This document shows positions 16,968-25,867 of a stretch of DNA of 37,606 bases, one piece after another; within the stretch, counting starts at the first letter, position 1; every line of letters starts with the position of its first letter. Location of the stretch: assembly GCA_028707405.1 (NCBI GenBank), contig JAQWBH010000011.1, positions 1 to 37,606 of the forward strand, in the 5' to 3' direction. Origin of the DNA: Parabacteroides sp. (GTDB taxonomy: Bacteria; Bacteroidota; Bacteroidia; Bacteroidales; Tannerellaceae). The translations under genes were made by a program, and so were the position numbers. The notes under the pieces were generated by a model that was not told the origin of the DNA, did no database searches, and worked only from the letters and a program-made list of their open reading frames with translations.

Positions 16968-17031
16968 TTAATTATTGAATTATTTGTATTTTAGCGAACA
17001 AATTCGAGTAGAAATAATAAAGAATTTAGAT

Positions 17032-17985
17032 ATGGGCATTTTTAGCTTTTTCAATAAAGAGAAGAAAGAAACCTTAGATAAGGGGTTATCAAAAACTAAA
17101 GAGAATGTATTCTCGAAAATTACCAGAGCCATTGCGGGCAAGAGCAGGGTCGATGATGATGTACTGGATAATTTGGAAGAGGTGTTGATTACCTCGGATG
17201 TAGGCGTTGAAACGACGCTGAAAATTATTAATAGGATACAGGATCGGGTGGCTAAGGATAAATATGTGACTACTCAAGAGTTGACGTCGTTGCTCCGCGA
17301 AGAAATTGCCGCACTGCTCACCGAAAACAATACGGAAGATAACGAAAGTTTTTCTTTGCCTGAGGATAAGAAGCCGTATGTCATCATGGTTGTTGGTGTT
17401 AATGGAGTGGGTAAAACTACAACCATCGGCAAGTTGGCCTATCAGTTTAAGAAAGCCGGGATGAAGGTTTACCTGGGTGCGGCCGATACATTTCGTGCTG
17501 CGGCTGTCGAACAGTTGGATATTTGGGGTGAACGTGTAGGTGTACCGGTCATCAAACAGAAGATGGGTTCAGATCCGGCCTCAGTGGCTTTTGATACGCT
17601 GAATTCGGCAAAGGCCAATGAGGCTGATGTGGTGATCATTGATACGGCAGGTCGCCTGCATAATAAAATCAATCTGATGAATGAGTTGACGAAAATCAAA
17701 AACGTGATGAAGAAGGTTATTCCGGATGCGCCTCAAGAGGTGTTGCTGGTATTGGATGGCTCAACAGGACAAAACGCTTTCGAACAGGCTAAACAGTTTA
17801 CGGCTGCCACCGAAGTGAATGCGCTGGCAGTGACCAAACTGGACGGGACAGCTAAGGGGGGTGTTGTAATAGGAATATCCGATCAGTTTCGGATCCCTGT
17901 AAAATACATCGGGTTAGGTGAAGGTATTGAAGATCTGCAGTTGTTTAATAAAAAGGAGTTTGTGAATTCATTGTTTGGGGAGTGA
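17032..17985 (+). CDS. ftsY: signal recognition particle receptor FtsY
   Basis: This is the SRP-receptor GTPase that docks ribosome-nascent chains at the inner membrane. The ATG at 17032 (MGIFSFFNKEKKE) gives 317 residues, the normal Bacteroidetes length. A TTG at 16975 would add 19 residues without family resemblance. N-domain helices (~15-95) are followed by the G domain: G1 GVNGVGKTTTIGKLA, the DTFRAAAVEQL insertion-box block, G3 DTAGR, G4 TKLDGTAKGG, and the closing GLGEGIEDLQLF. There is no long acidic A domain; the amphipathic start serves as membrane anchor. The next gene starts one base after the stop, so they are probably co-transcribed. Confidence 0.96.
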   Translation: MGIFSFFNKEKKETLDKGLSKTKENVFSKITRAIAGKSRVDDDVLDNLEEVLITSDVGVETTLKIINRIQDRVAKDKYVTTQELTSLLREEIAALLTENNTEDNESFSLPEDKKPYVIMVVGVNGVGKTTTIGKLAYQFKKAGMKVYLGAADTFRAAAVEQLDIWGERVGVPVIKQKMGSDPASVAFDTLNSAKANEADVVIIDTAGRLHNKINLMNELTKIKNVMKKVIPDAPQEVLLVLDGSTGQNAFEQAKQFTAATEVNALAVTKLDGTAKGGVVIGISDQFRIPVKYIGLGEGIEDLQLFNKKEFVNSLFGE

Positions 17986-17986
17986 T

Positions 17987-18853
17987 ATGAAACGAATAGT
18001 AGGTTTACTTATACTGGCGTTATTTTATATGTCGGTTGCTGCACAGTCGGGATTTACCATGTGGCAGATTCCTTCTCATGTCAATACGATTGGGAATTCG
18101 TATGTTTTCCGTACAGATAAGGGCAGAGTGATTGTGATGGATGGTGGGACTAAAGACGAAACGCTGTTTTTGAAAGGTTTTATAGCAGCCTTGGGTAATG
18201 AGGTGGAAGCCTGGATCGTGTCGCATCCGCATGATGATCATATCGGTGCATTGACAGCTATTTTGGAGAATCCGCAAGGAATGAGAATTCATAAAATATA
18301 TCATTCACGTTTCTCAACAGATTTGTTGAATGCCGAGGCAGATGCAGCAAAGTCAACAATAGAGTTTTATAATGTTTTGGATACATCGCATATAGAGGTG
18401 ATAAATTTGACAAAGCCTGGCTTGACAGTAAAGATTGATGGTTTGAATTTCAAAATATTGAGCGTTACAAATGAGGAATTGAGGATTAATCCGTATAATA
18501 ATTCATCAATGATTGTACGTGTATGGGATAAACGTAAGTCGATTGTTTTCTTGGGTGATGCCGGTGTGGAATGTGGCAATAAAGTGTTAAACAGTCCATA
18601 TCGTAAAGAGTTGGATTGTGATTATTTGCAAGTAGCTCATCATGGACAGCAAGGCTGTAGCGAACAATTTTATAAAATGATACATTTCAATGCTTGTTTA
18701 TGGTCGACACCATCATGGGTTTGGAATAATGATCAGGGAAAAGGAACGAATACTGGAAACCTGAAAACATTCGAGACCCGTCGCTGGATGGATGAGATTG
18801 GAATCAAGGAACATCACGTCACATGGAGAGACGGATTGTTTATGTTGAATTGA
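17987..18853 (+). CDS. exported metallo-beta-lactamase-fold hydrolase (ComEC C-domain-like)
   Basis: This 288-residue protein has a signal peptide (MKRIVGLLILALFYMSVAAQ|S) and an MBL domain like the C-terminal domain of the DNA-uptake protein ComEC. Metal-binding residues visible are H80-x-H82-x-D84-H85 (SHPHDDHIG), D191 in FLGDAG, and H218/H219 in VAHHGQQG. The ATG at 17987 lies one base after the ftsY stop; a frame from 17975 would overlap ftsY and lengthen the N-terminus before the signal peptide. The substrate is unknown: a nuclease or phosphodiesterase is plausible from the ComEC resemblance. Its place between ftsY and rimO with tight spacing suggests a shared transcript, not a shared function. 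Confidence 0.88.
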   Translation: MKRIVGLLILALFYMSVAAQSGFTMWQIPSHVNTIGNSYVFRTDKGRVIVMDGGTKDETLFLKGFIAALGNEVEAWIVSHPHDDHIGALTAILENPQGMRIHKIYHSRFSTDLLNAEADAAKSTIEFYNVLDTSHIEVINLTKPGLTVKIDGLNFKILSVTNEELRINPYNNSSMIVRVWDKRKSIVFLGDAGVECGNKVLNSPYRKELDCDYLQVAHHGQQGCSEQFYKMIHFNACLWSTPSWVWNNDQGKGTNTGNLKTFETRRWMDEIGIKEHHVTWRDGLFMLN

Positions 18854-18874
18854 AACAGGAAGTAAATTGCAGAT

Positions 18875-20173
18875 ATGCGAAAGAATAAGGTAGATATAAT
18901 TACTTTGGGTTGCTCGAAAAACCTGGTCGACTCGGAACAACTGATGCGTCAGTTCGTTGCGAATGGATACACCGTTGAACACGATCCGCATAAGATTAAC
19001 GGCGAGATTGTGGTGGTCAACACGTGTGGGTTCATCGGCGACGCACAGGAAGAATCAATCAATATGATCCTAGAACTGGGGCAAGCTAAGAAAATGGGAA
19101 AGATCGGAAAGCTTTTCGTTATGGGTTGCCTGTCCGAACGGTTTCTCAAAGAAATGCAGAATGAACTGCCAGAGGTGGATAAGTTTTATGGAAAGTTTAA
19201 TTGGAAGGGCTTGATTGCTGATTTAGGTAAATCTTATTATCAGAATCTGGCTTCCGACCGGGTACTTACGACGCCTGCGCACTATGCTTATCTGAAGATC
19301 GCCGAAGGTTGCAACCGAACTTGTTCTTATTGTGCTATCCCTATAAGCACAGGTCATTATCAGTCGGTTCCGATGGAAGAATTGGAGAGAGAAGTCCGTG
19401 GTCTCGTTGCGCAAGGCGTGAAGGAGCTACAAGTGATTGCTCAAGACTTGACCTATTATGGTTTTGACTTGTATAAGCGATATGCATTGCCGGAATTAGT
19501 GGAACGCTTATCAGATATCCCAGGCGTTGAATGGATTAGGTTACACTATGGTTATCCGTCGCATTTTCCTTATGATCTGCTGCGTGTGATGCGCGAGCGT
19601 GATAATGTATGTAAGTATATGGATATCGCTCTACAACATATTAGTGACAGGATGTTGCAACTGATGCGGCGTAACATAACTAAAGAAGAGATATATGCTT
19701 TGATTCAACGCATGCGCGATGAGGTGCCGGGTATTCATATTCGTACAACACTTATGGTGGGCCATCCGGGTGAAACGGAAGAAGATTTTGAGCAGTTGCT
19801 TCAATTTGTACAAGATGAACGGTTTGAGCGAATGGGTGCTTTTGCTTACAGCCATGAAGAAGGCACATATTCATTCAAAAACTATAAAGATAACATTTCC
19901 CCGGAAATTAAGCAGCAACGTTTGGATGCATTGATGAATTTGCAGGAAAGTATTTCGGCTGATGTGAATGCCTCCAAGATTGATAAGAATCTGAAGGTGA
20001 TTATTGATAGAGAAGAAGATGATTTTTATGTAGGACGCTCGGAGTATGATTCACCTGAAGTTGATCCGGAAATATTGATTTCAAAAGAACAGCCTTTGAT
20101 GGTTGGACAGTTTTATACTGTTAGAATTACTGATTCACAGGCTTTTGATTTATATGGAGCGGTAGTAAAATGA
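18875..20173 (+). CDS. rimO: ribosomal protein S12 methylthiotransferase RimO
   Basis: This radical-SAM enzyme adds a methylthio group to the conserved aspartate of ribosomal protein S12. The N-terminal MTTase domain has C13 (LGCSKNLVDSE), C51 (NTCGFI) and C85 (MGCLSERF) for the auxiliary 4Fe-4S cluster. The radical-SAM domain has C146NRTC150SYC153. A C-terminal TRAM domain (~368-432) binds the substrate. The SKNLVDSE block and the 432-residue length separate RimO from the tRNA enzyme MiaB. The stop overlaps the next gene by four bases (ATGA). Confidence 0.97.
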   Translation: MRKNKVDIITLGCSKNLVDSEQLMRQFVANGYTVEHDPHKINGEIVVVNTCGFIGDAQEESINMILELGQAKKMGKIGKLFVMGCLSERFLKEMQNELPEVDKFYGKFNWKGLIADLGKSYYQNLASDRVLTTPAHYAYLKIAEGCNRTCSYCAIPISTGHYQSVPMEELEREVRGLVAQGVKELQVIAQDLTYYGFDLYKRYALPELVERLSDIPGVEWIRLHYGYPSHFPYDLLRVMRERDNVCKYMDIALQHISDRMLQLMRRNITKEEIYALIQRMRDEVPGIHIRTTLMVGHPGETEEDFEQLLQFVQDERFERMGAFAYSHEEGTYSFKNYKDNISPEIKQQRLDALMNLQESISADVNASKIDKNLKVIIDREEDDFYVGRSEYDSPEVDPEILISKEQPLMVGQFYTVRITDSQAFDLYGAVVK

Positions 20174-20496
20174 GTTCGCAGTCTATAAATACGGAAGATA
20201 TGAAAAATAAAGAATTGATAGCAGAACTATCCAAGAGGTTGGAGTGGACTTCACAGGAAGTCACAGAGGTTTTGTCTGCGTTTGGCTCTGTCGTCGGTTC
20301 TTGTTTGGTTGATAATGATATTGTTTATCTGCAGGGATTGGGGCAGTTTGAAGTTAAGAAAAAAATGGAACGTATATCGGTTAATCCCTCAAATGGCAAG
20401 CGCTATCTGGTTCCTCCGAAATTGGTCCCTGTATTTAAACCGGGAATGACGATGCGAACAAAGCTCAAGGAAATGAAAGAAAAAGAAGATGAATAG
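20170..20496 (+). CDS. HU/IHF-family DNA-binding protein
   Basis: This small histone-like nucleoid protein has the HU fold: two N-terminal helices (KNKELIAELSKRLEWTSQEV), the beta saddle (VYLQGLGQFEVKKKMER), the DNA-contacting arm with the conserved NPSNGKRYLVPPK, and the closing VFKPG helix. The ATG at 20170 overlaps the rimO stop (ATGA). A second ATG at 20200 would give the more usual MKNKELI start and 98 residues; either is possible. It overlaps the next gene, also an HU-type protein, by eight bases. The two may work as a pair. Confidence 0.92.
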   Translation: MSSQSINTEDMKNKELIAELSKRLEWTSQEVTEVLSAFGSVVGSCLVDNDIVYLQGLGQFEVKKKMERISVNPSNGKRYLVPPKLVPVFKPGMTMRTKLKEMKEKEDE

Positions 20497-21745
20497 TCGA
20501 CTCACCATACAGGATATTGCCGCTATCTTAGCTGATAAAACGGGAAAGGATAAAGAAAGCATGGAACGCTTCCTGAAAATACTCGTTGCGACTATATCCG
20601 AGAGCGTTGTGGCTGATCGTTTGATTAAAGTGAAGGGATTGGGAACTTTCAAGATTATTCGTGTGGAGAATCGCGAAAGTATTGATGTAAATACGGGTAC
20701 CAGATTTCTTATTCCGGCTCATTATAAGTTTTCGTTTTTGCCTGATAAGGAACTGAGAGAATTGGTGAATCGGCCGTTTTCTTTCTTTGAAACTACAGAG
20801 ATAAGTGGTAATACGGATTTTCCAGATATTGTTGTTTCTAAGGAATCGGATACAGACATAGATACAGACAATATGGATGAAGATGACTCAGAGGAAGAGG
20901 AGAGACTGGAGAAGAAATCGATTGTTTCAGAAGGGAAACCAGCTATTACAGAAACTCCGGATATTACGGAAGAACAAGTTTGGTTAGAGAATGAACAGCC
21001 TCAACGAGAAGAACAGCTATTGTCCCAACCGGATGAAGAACGAATAATTCCGGAAAAGAAAGAGATCTTATCAGAATCTCCGGTATCTCCAACGAAAGTT
21101 GAGGATTCCCCTATTGAAACAAATATAATAGCATCATCCGGATTCCATAAGAAAATGGTTTATAGGGGTAGACGACGTCATAATAATGTGTGGAAGATAT
21201 TATGTATCATCCTTTCTGTTATTATTGTGTTAATGGTAGCTGCTTTTGCCTATCTGAACAGTGATGCTGTTTTGAAAAGAGCACACAGGCAATTTTATAG
21301 AACTGATCAAAATTTGATAAATCAGAAAGTTCCGGTTTCAGAACCTGCGGATACGATAAAAAATAGTGACCAAACTGTTGATACGGCAGCTCAAAGTCTA
21401 AAAAAGGAAGAAACAAAAATAGAAACACCAAATGTGAACGAATTAAAAACAGAATCAGCTAAATCAGTTTTGACAGAATCGACTGGCGTTTCGGATGTGA
21501 TTGCTAACGTAAAAATAGAATCTGGAATTCGTTTGACATTGATTTCTCTTAAATATTATGGTGACAAGGTTTTTTGGGTATATCTGTATGAATATAATAA
21601 GGAAAAAATTAAAAATCCGAATAATATCCCTATTGGTGTTGTGATTAAAGTTCCGGCCCCATCCGTGTATGGAATTGACAAAGCTAATGCGGCTTCGGTC
21701 AAAAAAGCATCGGATAAACAGGCAGAAATACTTGGCCGCAAATGA
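20489..21745 (+). CDS. membrane-anchored HU-domain protein with LysM-like tail
   Basis: The 418 residues show an unusual order. An HU-like DNA-binding domain (~1-95; KVKGLGTFKIIRVENRES, VNTGTRFLIP) comes first. Next is a ~125-residue acidic, low-complexity linker (EDDSEEEERLEKK and similar). A basic stretch RGRRR (226-230) leads into one membrane segment (~235-255, WKILCIILSVIIVLMVAAFAYL). A second linker follows, then a LysM-like domain (~346-390; RLTLISLKYYGDKVFWVYLY, NPNNIPIGVVIKVPAP). The topology predicts DNA binding in the cytoplasm and peptidoglycan contact in the periplasm. The start overlaps the previous gene by eight bases, so translation is coupled. Similar proteins are annotated merely as HU family in Bacteroides. 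Confidence 0.9.
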   Translation: MNSRLTIQDIAAILADKTGKDKESMERFLKILVATISESVVADRLIKVKGLGTFKIIRVENRESIDVNTGTRFLIPAHYKFSFLPDKELRELVNRPFSFFETTEISGNTDFPDIVVSKESDTDIDTDNMDEDDSEEEERLEKKSIVSEGKPAITETPDITEEQVWLENEQPQREEQLLSQPDEERIIPEKKEILSESPVSPTKVEDSPIETNIIASSGFHKKMVYRGRRRHNNVWKILCIILSVIIVLMVAAFAYLNSDAVLKRAHRQFYRTDQNLINQKVPVSEPADTIKNSDQTVDTAAQSLKKEETKIETPNVNELKTESAKSVLTESTGVSDVIANVKIESGIRLTLISLKYYGDKVFWVYLYEYNKEKIKNPNNIPIGVVIKVPAPSVYGIDKANAASVKKASDKQAEILGRK

Positions 21746-21841
21746 AAAAATAGAGGCTAGTGTGATAAAAGAATACTAAAATGTTCGAATTAAGTTAGTA
21801 TTATTTAACTGCAAAAGTGAAGAATGCGGATTTAACATTTC

Positions 21842-21849
21842 TAATTTTG
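21842..21849 (+). promoter_or_regulatory. -7 promoter element of the bat operon
   Basis: TAATTTTG matches TAnnTTTG and lies 64 bases before the MoxR ATG. A weak 8-bp inverted repeat upstream (AATACTAA/TTAGTATT, 21772-21802) may end the preceding HU transcript. Confidence 0.5.
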
Positions 21850-21913
21850 TGCGTCCTAAAAGGTAGGGCAACGTTATTTGTGATAGAAACAATAATTTAT
21901 ATACAGAAATTCT

Positions 21914-22909
21914 ATGAGTCAGACAGTAGACATTCGTGAGTTGAATGAGCGAATTGAAAGTAAGAGTTCGTTTGTGAACATGATTACGATGGGAATGGAT
22001 CAGGTAATAGTTGGTCAAAAACATTTGGTTGAATCATTGTTGATAGGTTTGCTAGCAGACGGACATATTTTGTTGGAAGGCGTTCCGGGTTTGGCAAAAA
22101 CATTAGCTATAAAGACGCTTGCATCGTTAATTGATGCAAAATACAGCCGAATTCAGTTTACCCCCGATCTGTTGCCGGCAGATGTTGTCGGCACAATGAT
22201 TTACAGTCAAAAGAACGAAGATTTTCAAGTTAAGCAGGGCCCGATTTTCGCTAACTTTGTATTGGCAGATGAAATAAACCGTGCTCCTGCAAAAGTACAG
22301 AGTGCATTGCTTGAAGCAATGCAGGAACGTCAGGTGACCATAAGTGAGAATACCTATAAATTGCCGCGGCCATTTCTGGTTATGGCAACACAGAATCCTA
22401 TTGAGCAGGAAGGCACCTATCCGCTGCCCGAAGCTCAGGTCGATCGTTTTATGTTGAAAGTGATTATCAGTTATCCGAAGAAAGAAGAAGAGAAACGGAT
22501 CATTCGTGAGAATATCACCGGCAAAGCACCTGAAATAAAACCGATATTGACAACAAAAGAGGTTATGGAAGCACGCGATGTTGTTCGCGAGGTATATATT
22601 GATGAGAAGATTGAACGCTACATCGTTGATATCGTGTTTTCTACCCGTTTCCCACAGGAATACGGTCTGCCGAATCTGGCGAATATGATTTCATTTGGTG
22701 CATCTCCACGTGCCTCTATCAATTTGGCTCTGGCTGCCCGCGCTTATGCTTTCATTAAACGCAGAGGATATGTTATTCCTGAAGATATCCGCGCCGTATG
22801 TCACGATGTGATGTGCCATCGTATCGGGCTGAGTTATGAAGCTGAAGCAAACAATCTAACGCCAGAAGAGGTCATTAGCGAAATATTGAACAAGGTAGAG
22901 GTGCCTTGA
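21914..22909 (+). CDS. MoxR-family AAA+ ATPase (first gene of the bat operon)
   Basis: This 331-residue AAA+ ATPase of the MoxR family is the predicted chaperone-like motor of the Bat system. Visible motifs are Walker A GVPGLAKT (56-63), Walker B VLADEIN (116-122), sensor 1 in MATQNP, and the arginine-finger/PLPEAQVDRF block. The C-terminal lid domain contains GASPRASI, typical of MoxR. MoxR proteins act on VWA-domain partners, which here are encoded directly downstream (DUF58, BatA, BatB). A 77-base gap separates it from the DUF58 gene, the longest gap inside the operon. Confidence 0.95.
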   Translation: MSQTVDIRELNERIESKSSFVNMITMGMDQVIVGQKHLVESLLIGLLADGHILLEGVPGLAKTLAIKTLASLIDAKYSRIQFTPDLLPADVVGTMIYSQKNEDFQVKQGPIFANFVLADEINRAPAKVQSALLEAMQERQVTISENTYKLPRPFLVMATQNPIEQEGTYPLPEAQVDRFMLKVIISYPKKEEEKRIIRENITGKAPEIKPILTTKEVMEARDVVREVYIDEKIERYIVDIVFSTRFPQEYGLPNLANMISFGASPRASINLALAARAYAFIKRRGYVIPEDIRAVCHDVMCHRIGLSYEAEANNLTPEEVISEILNKVEVP

Positions 22910-22986
22910 TCAATGATTGAAATAATCAGTTTAGTTATTGATTGTTTGGAAAAGGGCATTCGTCTATTTATGGTTAATTATAAAAG

Positions 22987-23856
22987 ATGGAAACAAGTGA
23001 ACTATTAAAGAAAGTCCGGCAGATTGAGATAAAAACTCGCGGATTGTCGCGAAATATTTTTGCAGGACAATATCATTCAGCATTTAAAGGGCGTGGTATG
23101 GCGTTCAGTGAAGTGCGCGAATATCAGTATGGCGACGATATTCGTGATGTCGACTGGAATGTTACGGCGCGTTTTGTACGTCCATATGTGAAGATTTTTG
23201 AAGAGGAACGCGAGTTGACTGTGATGTTGCTGATAGATGTTTCAGGAAGTAGAAACTATGGTACGGCAAATGTAATGAAGCAAAGTATCATTACGGAAAT
23301 TGCCGCTACGCTTGCTTTCTCTGCCATTCAGAACAATGATAAGATCGGGGTATTGTTCTTCTCTGATAAGATTGAGAAGTTTATCCCACCGCAGAAAGGG
23401 CGTAAGCATATATTATATGTCATCCGTGAATTGATAGATTTTCGCCCGACGGATACTAAAACGAATATTGCTCAGGTACTTAAATATCTTACTAATGCAA
23501 TAAAGAAACGTTGTACGGCATTCCTTATTTCAGACTTTATTGATAAAGACAGCTTTAAGGATGATCTGACAATAGTCAATCGTAAGCATGATGTTGTGGC
23601 TATTCAGGTATATGATCGTCGCGAAACGGAATTGCCATCTGTGGGTCTGATGAAGATTAAAGACGTCGAAAGTGGGGAAGAGCACTGGATAGATACATCT
23701 TCGTCGCGTGTACGCAAAGCATATAAAGAATGGTGGGATAACAGGCAGAAGGCAATGAATGATTCGTTTAAAAAGTGTCGTGTAGATTCTGTGTCTATAA
23801 GTACGGAAGATGATTATGTAAAATCATTAATTTCTCTATTTGATAAACGTAGCTAA
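22987..23856 (+). CDS. DUF58 (VWA-like) protein of the bat operon
   Basis: This 289-residue cytoplasmic protein has the DUF58 signature GRGMAFSEVREYQYGDDI (35-52) followed by RDVDWN, and a VWA-like metal site D84-V-S-G-S88. DUF58 proteins are standard partners of MoxR ATPases. No membrane segment is visible. The next start is two bases after the stop. The 5' end overlaps a 31-codon open frame that starts in the MoxR-DUF58 gap. Confidence 0.93.
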   Translation: METSELLKKVRQIEIKTRGLSRNIFAGQYHSAFKGRGMAFSEVREYQYGDDIRDVDWNVTARFVRPYVKIFEEERELTVMLLIDVSGSRNYGTANVMKQSIITEIAATLAFSAIQNNDKIGVLFFSDKIEKFIPPQKGRKHILYVIRELIDFRPTDTKTNIAQVLKYLTNAIKKRCTAFLISDFIDKDSFKDDLTIVNRKHDVVAIQVYDRRETELPSVGLMKIKDVESGEEHWIDTSSSRVRKAYKEWWDNRQKAMNDSFKKCRVDSVSISTEDDYVKSLISLFDKRS

Positions 23857-23858
23857 GC

Positions 23859-24866
23859 ATGCAAATGAATTATATAAAGAAAAGCATTCTATTCCTGATC
23901 CTTGCAGGGATGTTCCTTTCAGGGGAAAAAGTGTATGCAGAGAAAACACTGCTTAGTGTGTCAGTGGATTCGGCTGCCATTCTTATCGGCGAACAGACTG
24001 TTTTGCATTTGACAATGACAACGGATAAGGCAAAGAAGGTTCGATTGATCATTCCGCGTGATACGTTGATGCAAGGCGTTGAAGTTCTAGATGCCTCTAA
24101 ACCGGATTCGACGTTGATTGAAAACGGACGCTTGTTGATAAAGCAGGATTTATTGGTGACTTCCTTTGATTCGGCTTTGTATCTTTTGCCTCCGTTTATA
24201 GCCATTGATGGAACCGATACGGTATATTCAAATCAAATAGCATTGAAAGTATCTACTCTCCCTGTTATCAATAAGTATTATGATATTAAGGGAGCATGGA
24301 AACCTCCTTTTGTGTTGGCTGATTATTATGTATGGATTTTTGGTGTACTGACTACCTTGTTTCTTATTTGTGTCGTCGGATACATGATTCAACGTAAGCG
24401 AAATAAACTATCAATCCTTCCATTCAAAAAAGCCGAACCGCAATTACCTCCTTTTGATCAGGCCATAAAAGATCTTGACGAAGTAAAACAGCAAAAACTG
24501 TGGCAGCAAGGACGTAATAAGGAATATTATACATTAATAACAGAAGCTTTACGCCGCTATATTGTCGGTCGTTTTGGCCTTGGCGCCATGGAGATGACTT
24601 CAAATGAAATATTGGATGAAATTTACAAGCTGGAAGATGTCGAGTCGGCTTATGAGAGTTTGAAGCAGATTATGCAATTATCTGATTTTGTGAAGTTTGC
24701 CAAGTTTACTCCATTGCCTGATGAAAATGATTTGAGTTTGATGAATGCATATCTTTTCGTTAATCAGACAAAGCCTGTAGTTGTTGCTCCATCTGACGAA
24801 AAAGCAAAAGAAAAAGAAGAGAGTGACTCTTCAGAAATGAATAATTCAATTGAAATAAAGAAGTAA
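23859..24866 (+). CDS. short BatD-like membrane protein of the bat operon
   Basis: The 335 residues hold a signal peptide (ILFLILAGMFLSGEKVYA), a beta-rich periplasmic domain (~30-150), one membrane segment (~156-177) and a cytoplasmic helical tail ending in a charged stretch. The layout and the tail (LITEALRRYIVGRFGLGAMEMTSNEIL) resemble a shortened BatD. Comparable genes sit between DUF58 and BatA in other Bacteroidetes bat operons. The start could be the ATG at 23859 or the one at 23865. The function is unknown; a membrane adaptor for the VWA proteins is inferred. The next gene starts one base after the stop. Confidence 0.8.
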   Translation: MQMNYIKKSILFLILAGMFLSGEKVYAEKTLLSVSVDSAAILIGEQTVLHLTMTTDKAKKVRLIIPRDTLMQGVEVLDASKPDSTLIENGRLLIKQDLLVTSFDSALYLLPPFIAIDGTDTVYSNQIALKVSTLPVINKYYDIKGAWKPPFVLADYYVWIFGVLTTLFLICVVGYMIQRKRNKLSILPFKKAEPQLPPFDQAIKDLDEVKQQKLWQQGRNKEYYTLITEALRRYIVGRFGLGAMEMTSNEILDEIYKLEDVESAYESLKQIMQLSDFVKFAKFTPLPDENDLSLMNAYLFVNQTKPVVVAPSDEKAKEKEESDSSEMNNSIEIKK

Positions 24867-24867
24867 A

Positions 24868-25854
24868 ATGATATTTGCAAATCCTACATATCTATATTTG
24901 TTGTTGTTGCTTATTCCGATAATCGGATGGTATATCTACAAACTTAGCAAAAGTCAGGCAAGCTTGCAGGTATCCTCTTCGGAAGGTTTTATGGCTTTGG
25001 GAGCCTCATCTTGGAAGGTGTGGCTGCGACATGTGCCTTTTGTGTTGAGGACCATTGCTATTGCATTACTCATTGTTATATTGGCACGCCCTCAATCAAC
25101 AAACAGTTGGCAGAATTCTTCTACGGAAGGCATTGATATTATGATGGCGATGGATATATCAACCAGTATGTTGGCTCAGGATCTGAAACCTAACCGTTTG
25201 GAAGCAGCTAAAGATGTGGCGGCAGCCTTTATCAACGGTCGCCCGCATGATAATATTGGATTGGTTGTTTTTGCAGCTGAGAGTTTTACTCAATGCCCGT
25301 TGACAATCGATCATGGTGTATTACTGAATTTGTTTAAAAATATTCAGCCGGGTATAATTGAAGATGGTACTGCTATTGGTTTGGGGCTTGCAAATGCTGT
25401 TAGCCGTATTAAAGACAGTCAGGCCAAATCAAAGGTGATAATACTTTTAACTGATGGAGTGAACAATACAGGTGAGATAGCGCCTGTGACGGCAGCCGGT
25501 ATAGCTAAGACTTTTGGAATCCGAGTTTATACAATCGGTGTTGGTACAAAAGGCGAAGCACCTTATCCGTTTCAAACAGCTTATGGTATTCAGTATCAGA
25601 ATGTACCTGTTGAGATTGATGAACCGACATTAAAACAGATCTCTGCGACAACCGGCGGACAATACTTCCGCGCTACTGATAACGCCAGCCTGAAAGAAAT
25701 ATATTCGGAGATTGATCAGTTGGAAAAAACCAAGATCAGTGTTCAGCAATACAGCAAGAAGCAGGACGAGTATGAGAAGTGGGCTATATTGTTGTTGTCG
25801 CTGTTGGTTATAGAGTTTTTATTGAGAAATACATTGGTAAGAAATATACCGTAA
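24868..25854 (+). CDS. batA: BatA, VWA-domain inner-membrane protein
   Basis: The 328 residues comprise two N-terminal hydrophobic segments (~8-25 and ~58-75), a VWA domain and a C-terminal membrane segment (~305-325). The metal-ion-dependent adhesion site is intact: D96-I-S98-T-S100, T168 in EDGTAIGLGL and D196 in LLTDG. The Bat proteins were named for Bacteroides aerotolerance; the molecular role is thought to be in envelope stress handling. BatA and the following BatB are similar in layout and probably form a pair. Confidence 0.92.
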   Translation: MIFANPTYLYLLLLLIPIIGWYIYKLSKSQASLQVSSSEGFMALGASSWKVWLRHVPFVLRTIAIALLIVILARPQSTNSWQNSSTEGIDIMMAMDISTSMLAQDLKPNRLEAAKDVAAAFINGRPHDNIGLVVFAAESFTQCPLTIDHGVLLNLFKNIQPGIIEDGTAIGLGLANAVSRIKDSQAKSKVIILLTDGVNNTGEIAPVTAAGIAKTFGIRVYTIGVGTKGEAPYPFQTAYGIQYQNVPVEIDEPTLKQISATTGGQYFRATDNASLKEIYSEIDQLEKTKISVQQYSKKQDEYEKWAILLLSLLVIEFLLRNTLVRNIP

Positions 25855-25867
25855 AAAAGAAAGACAT

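Noticed and set aside
21772..21802. AATACTAA/TTAGTATT inverted repeat after the HU gene
   Set aside because: Eight A/T-rich pairs with a 15-base loop and no T-run; possible but not strong enough for its own feature.
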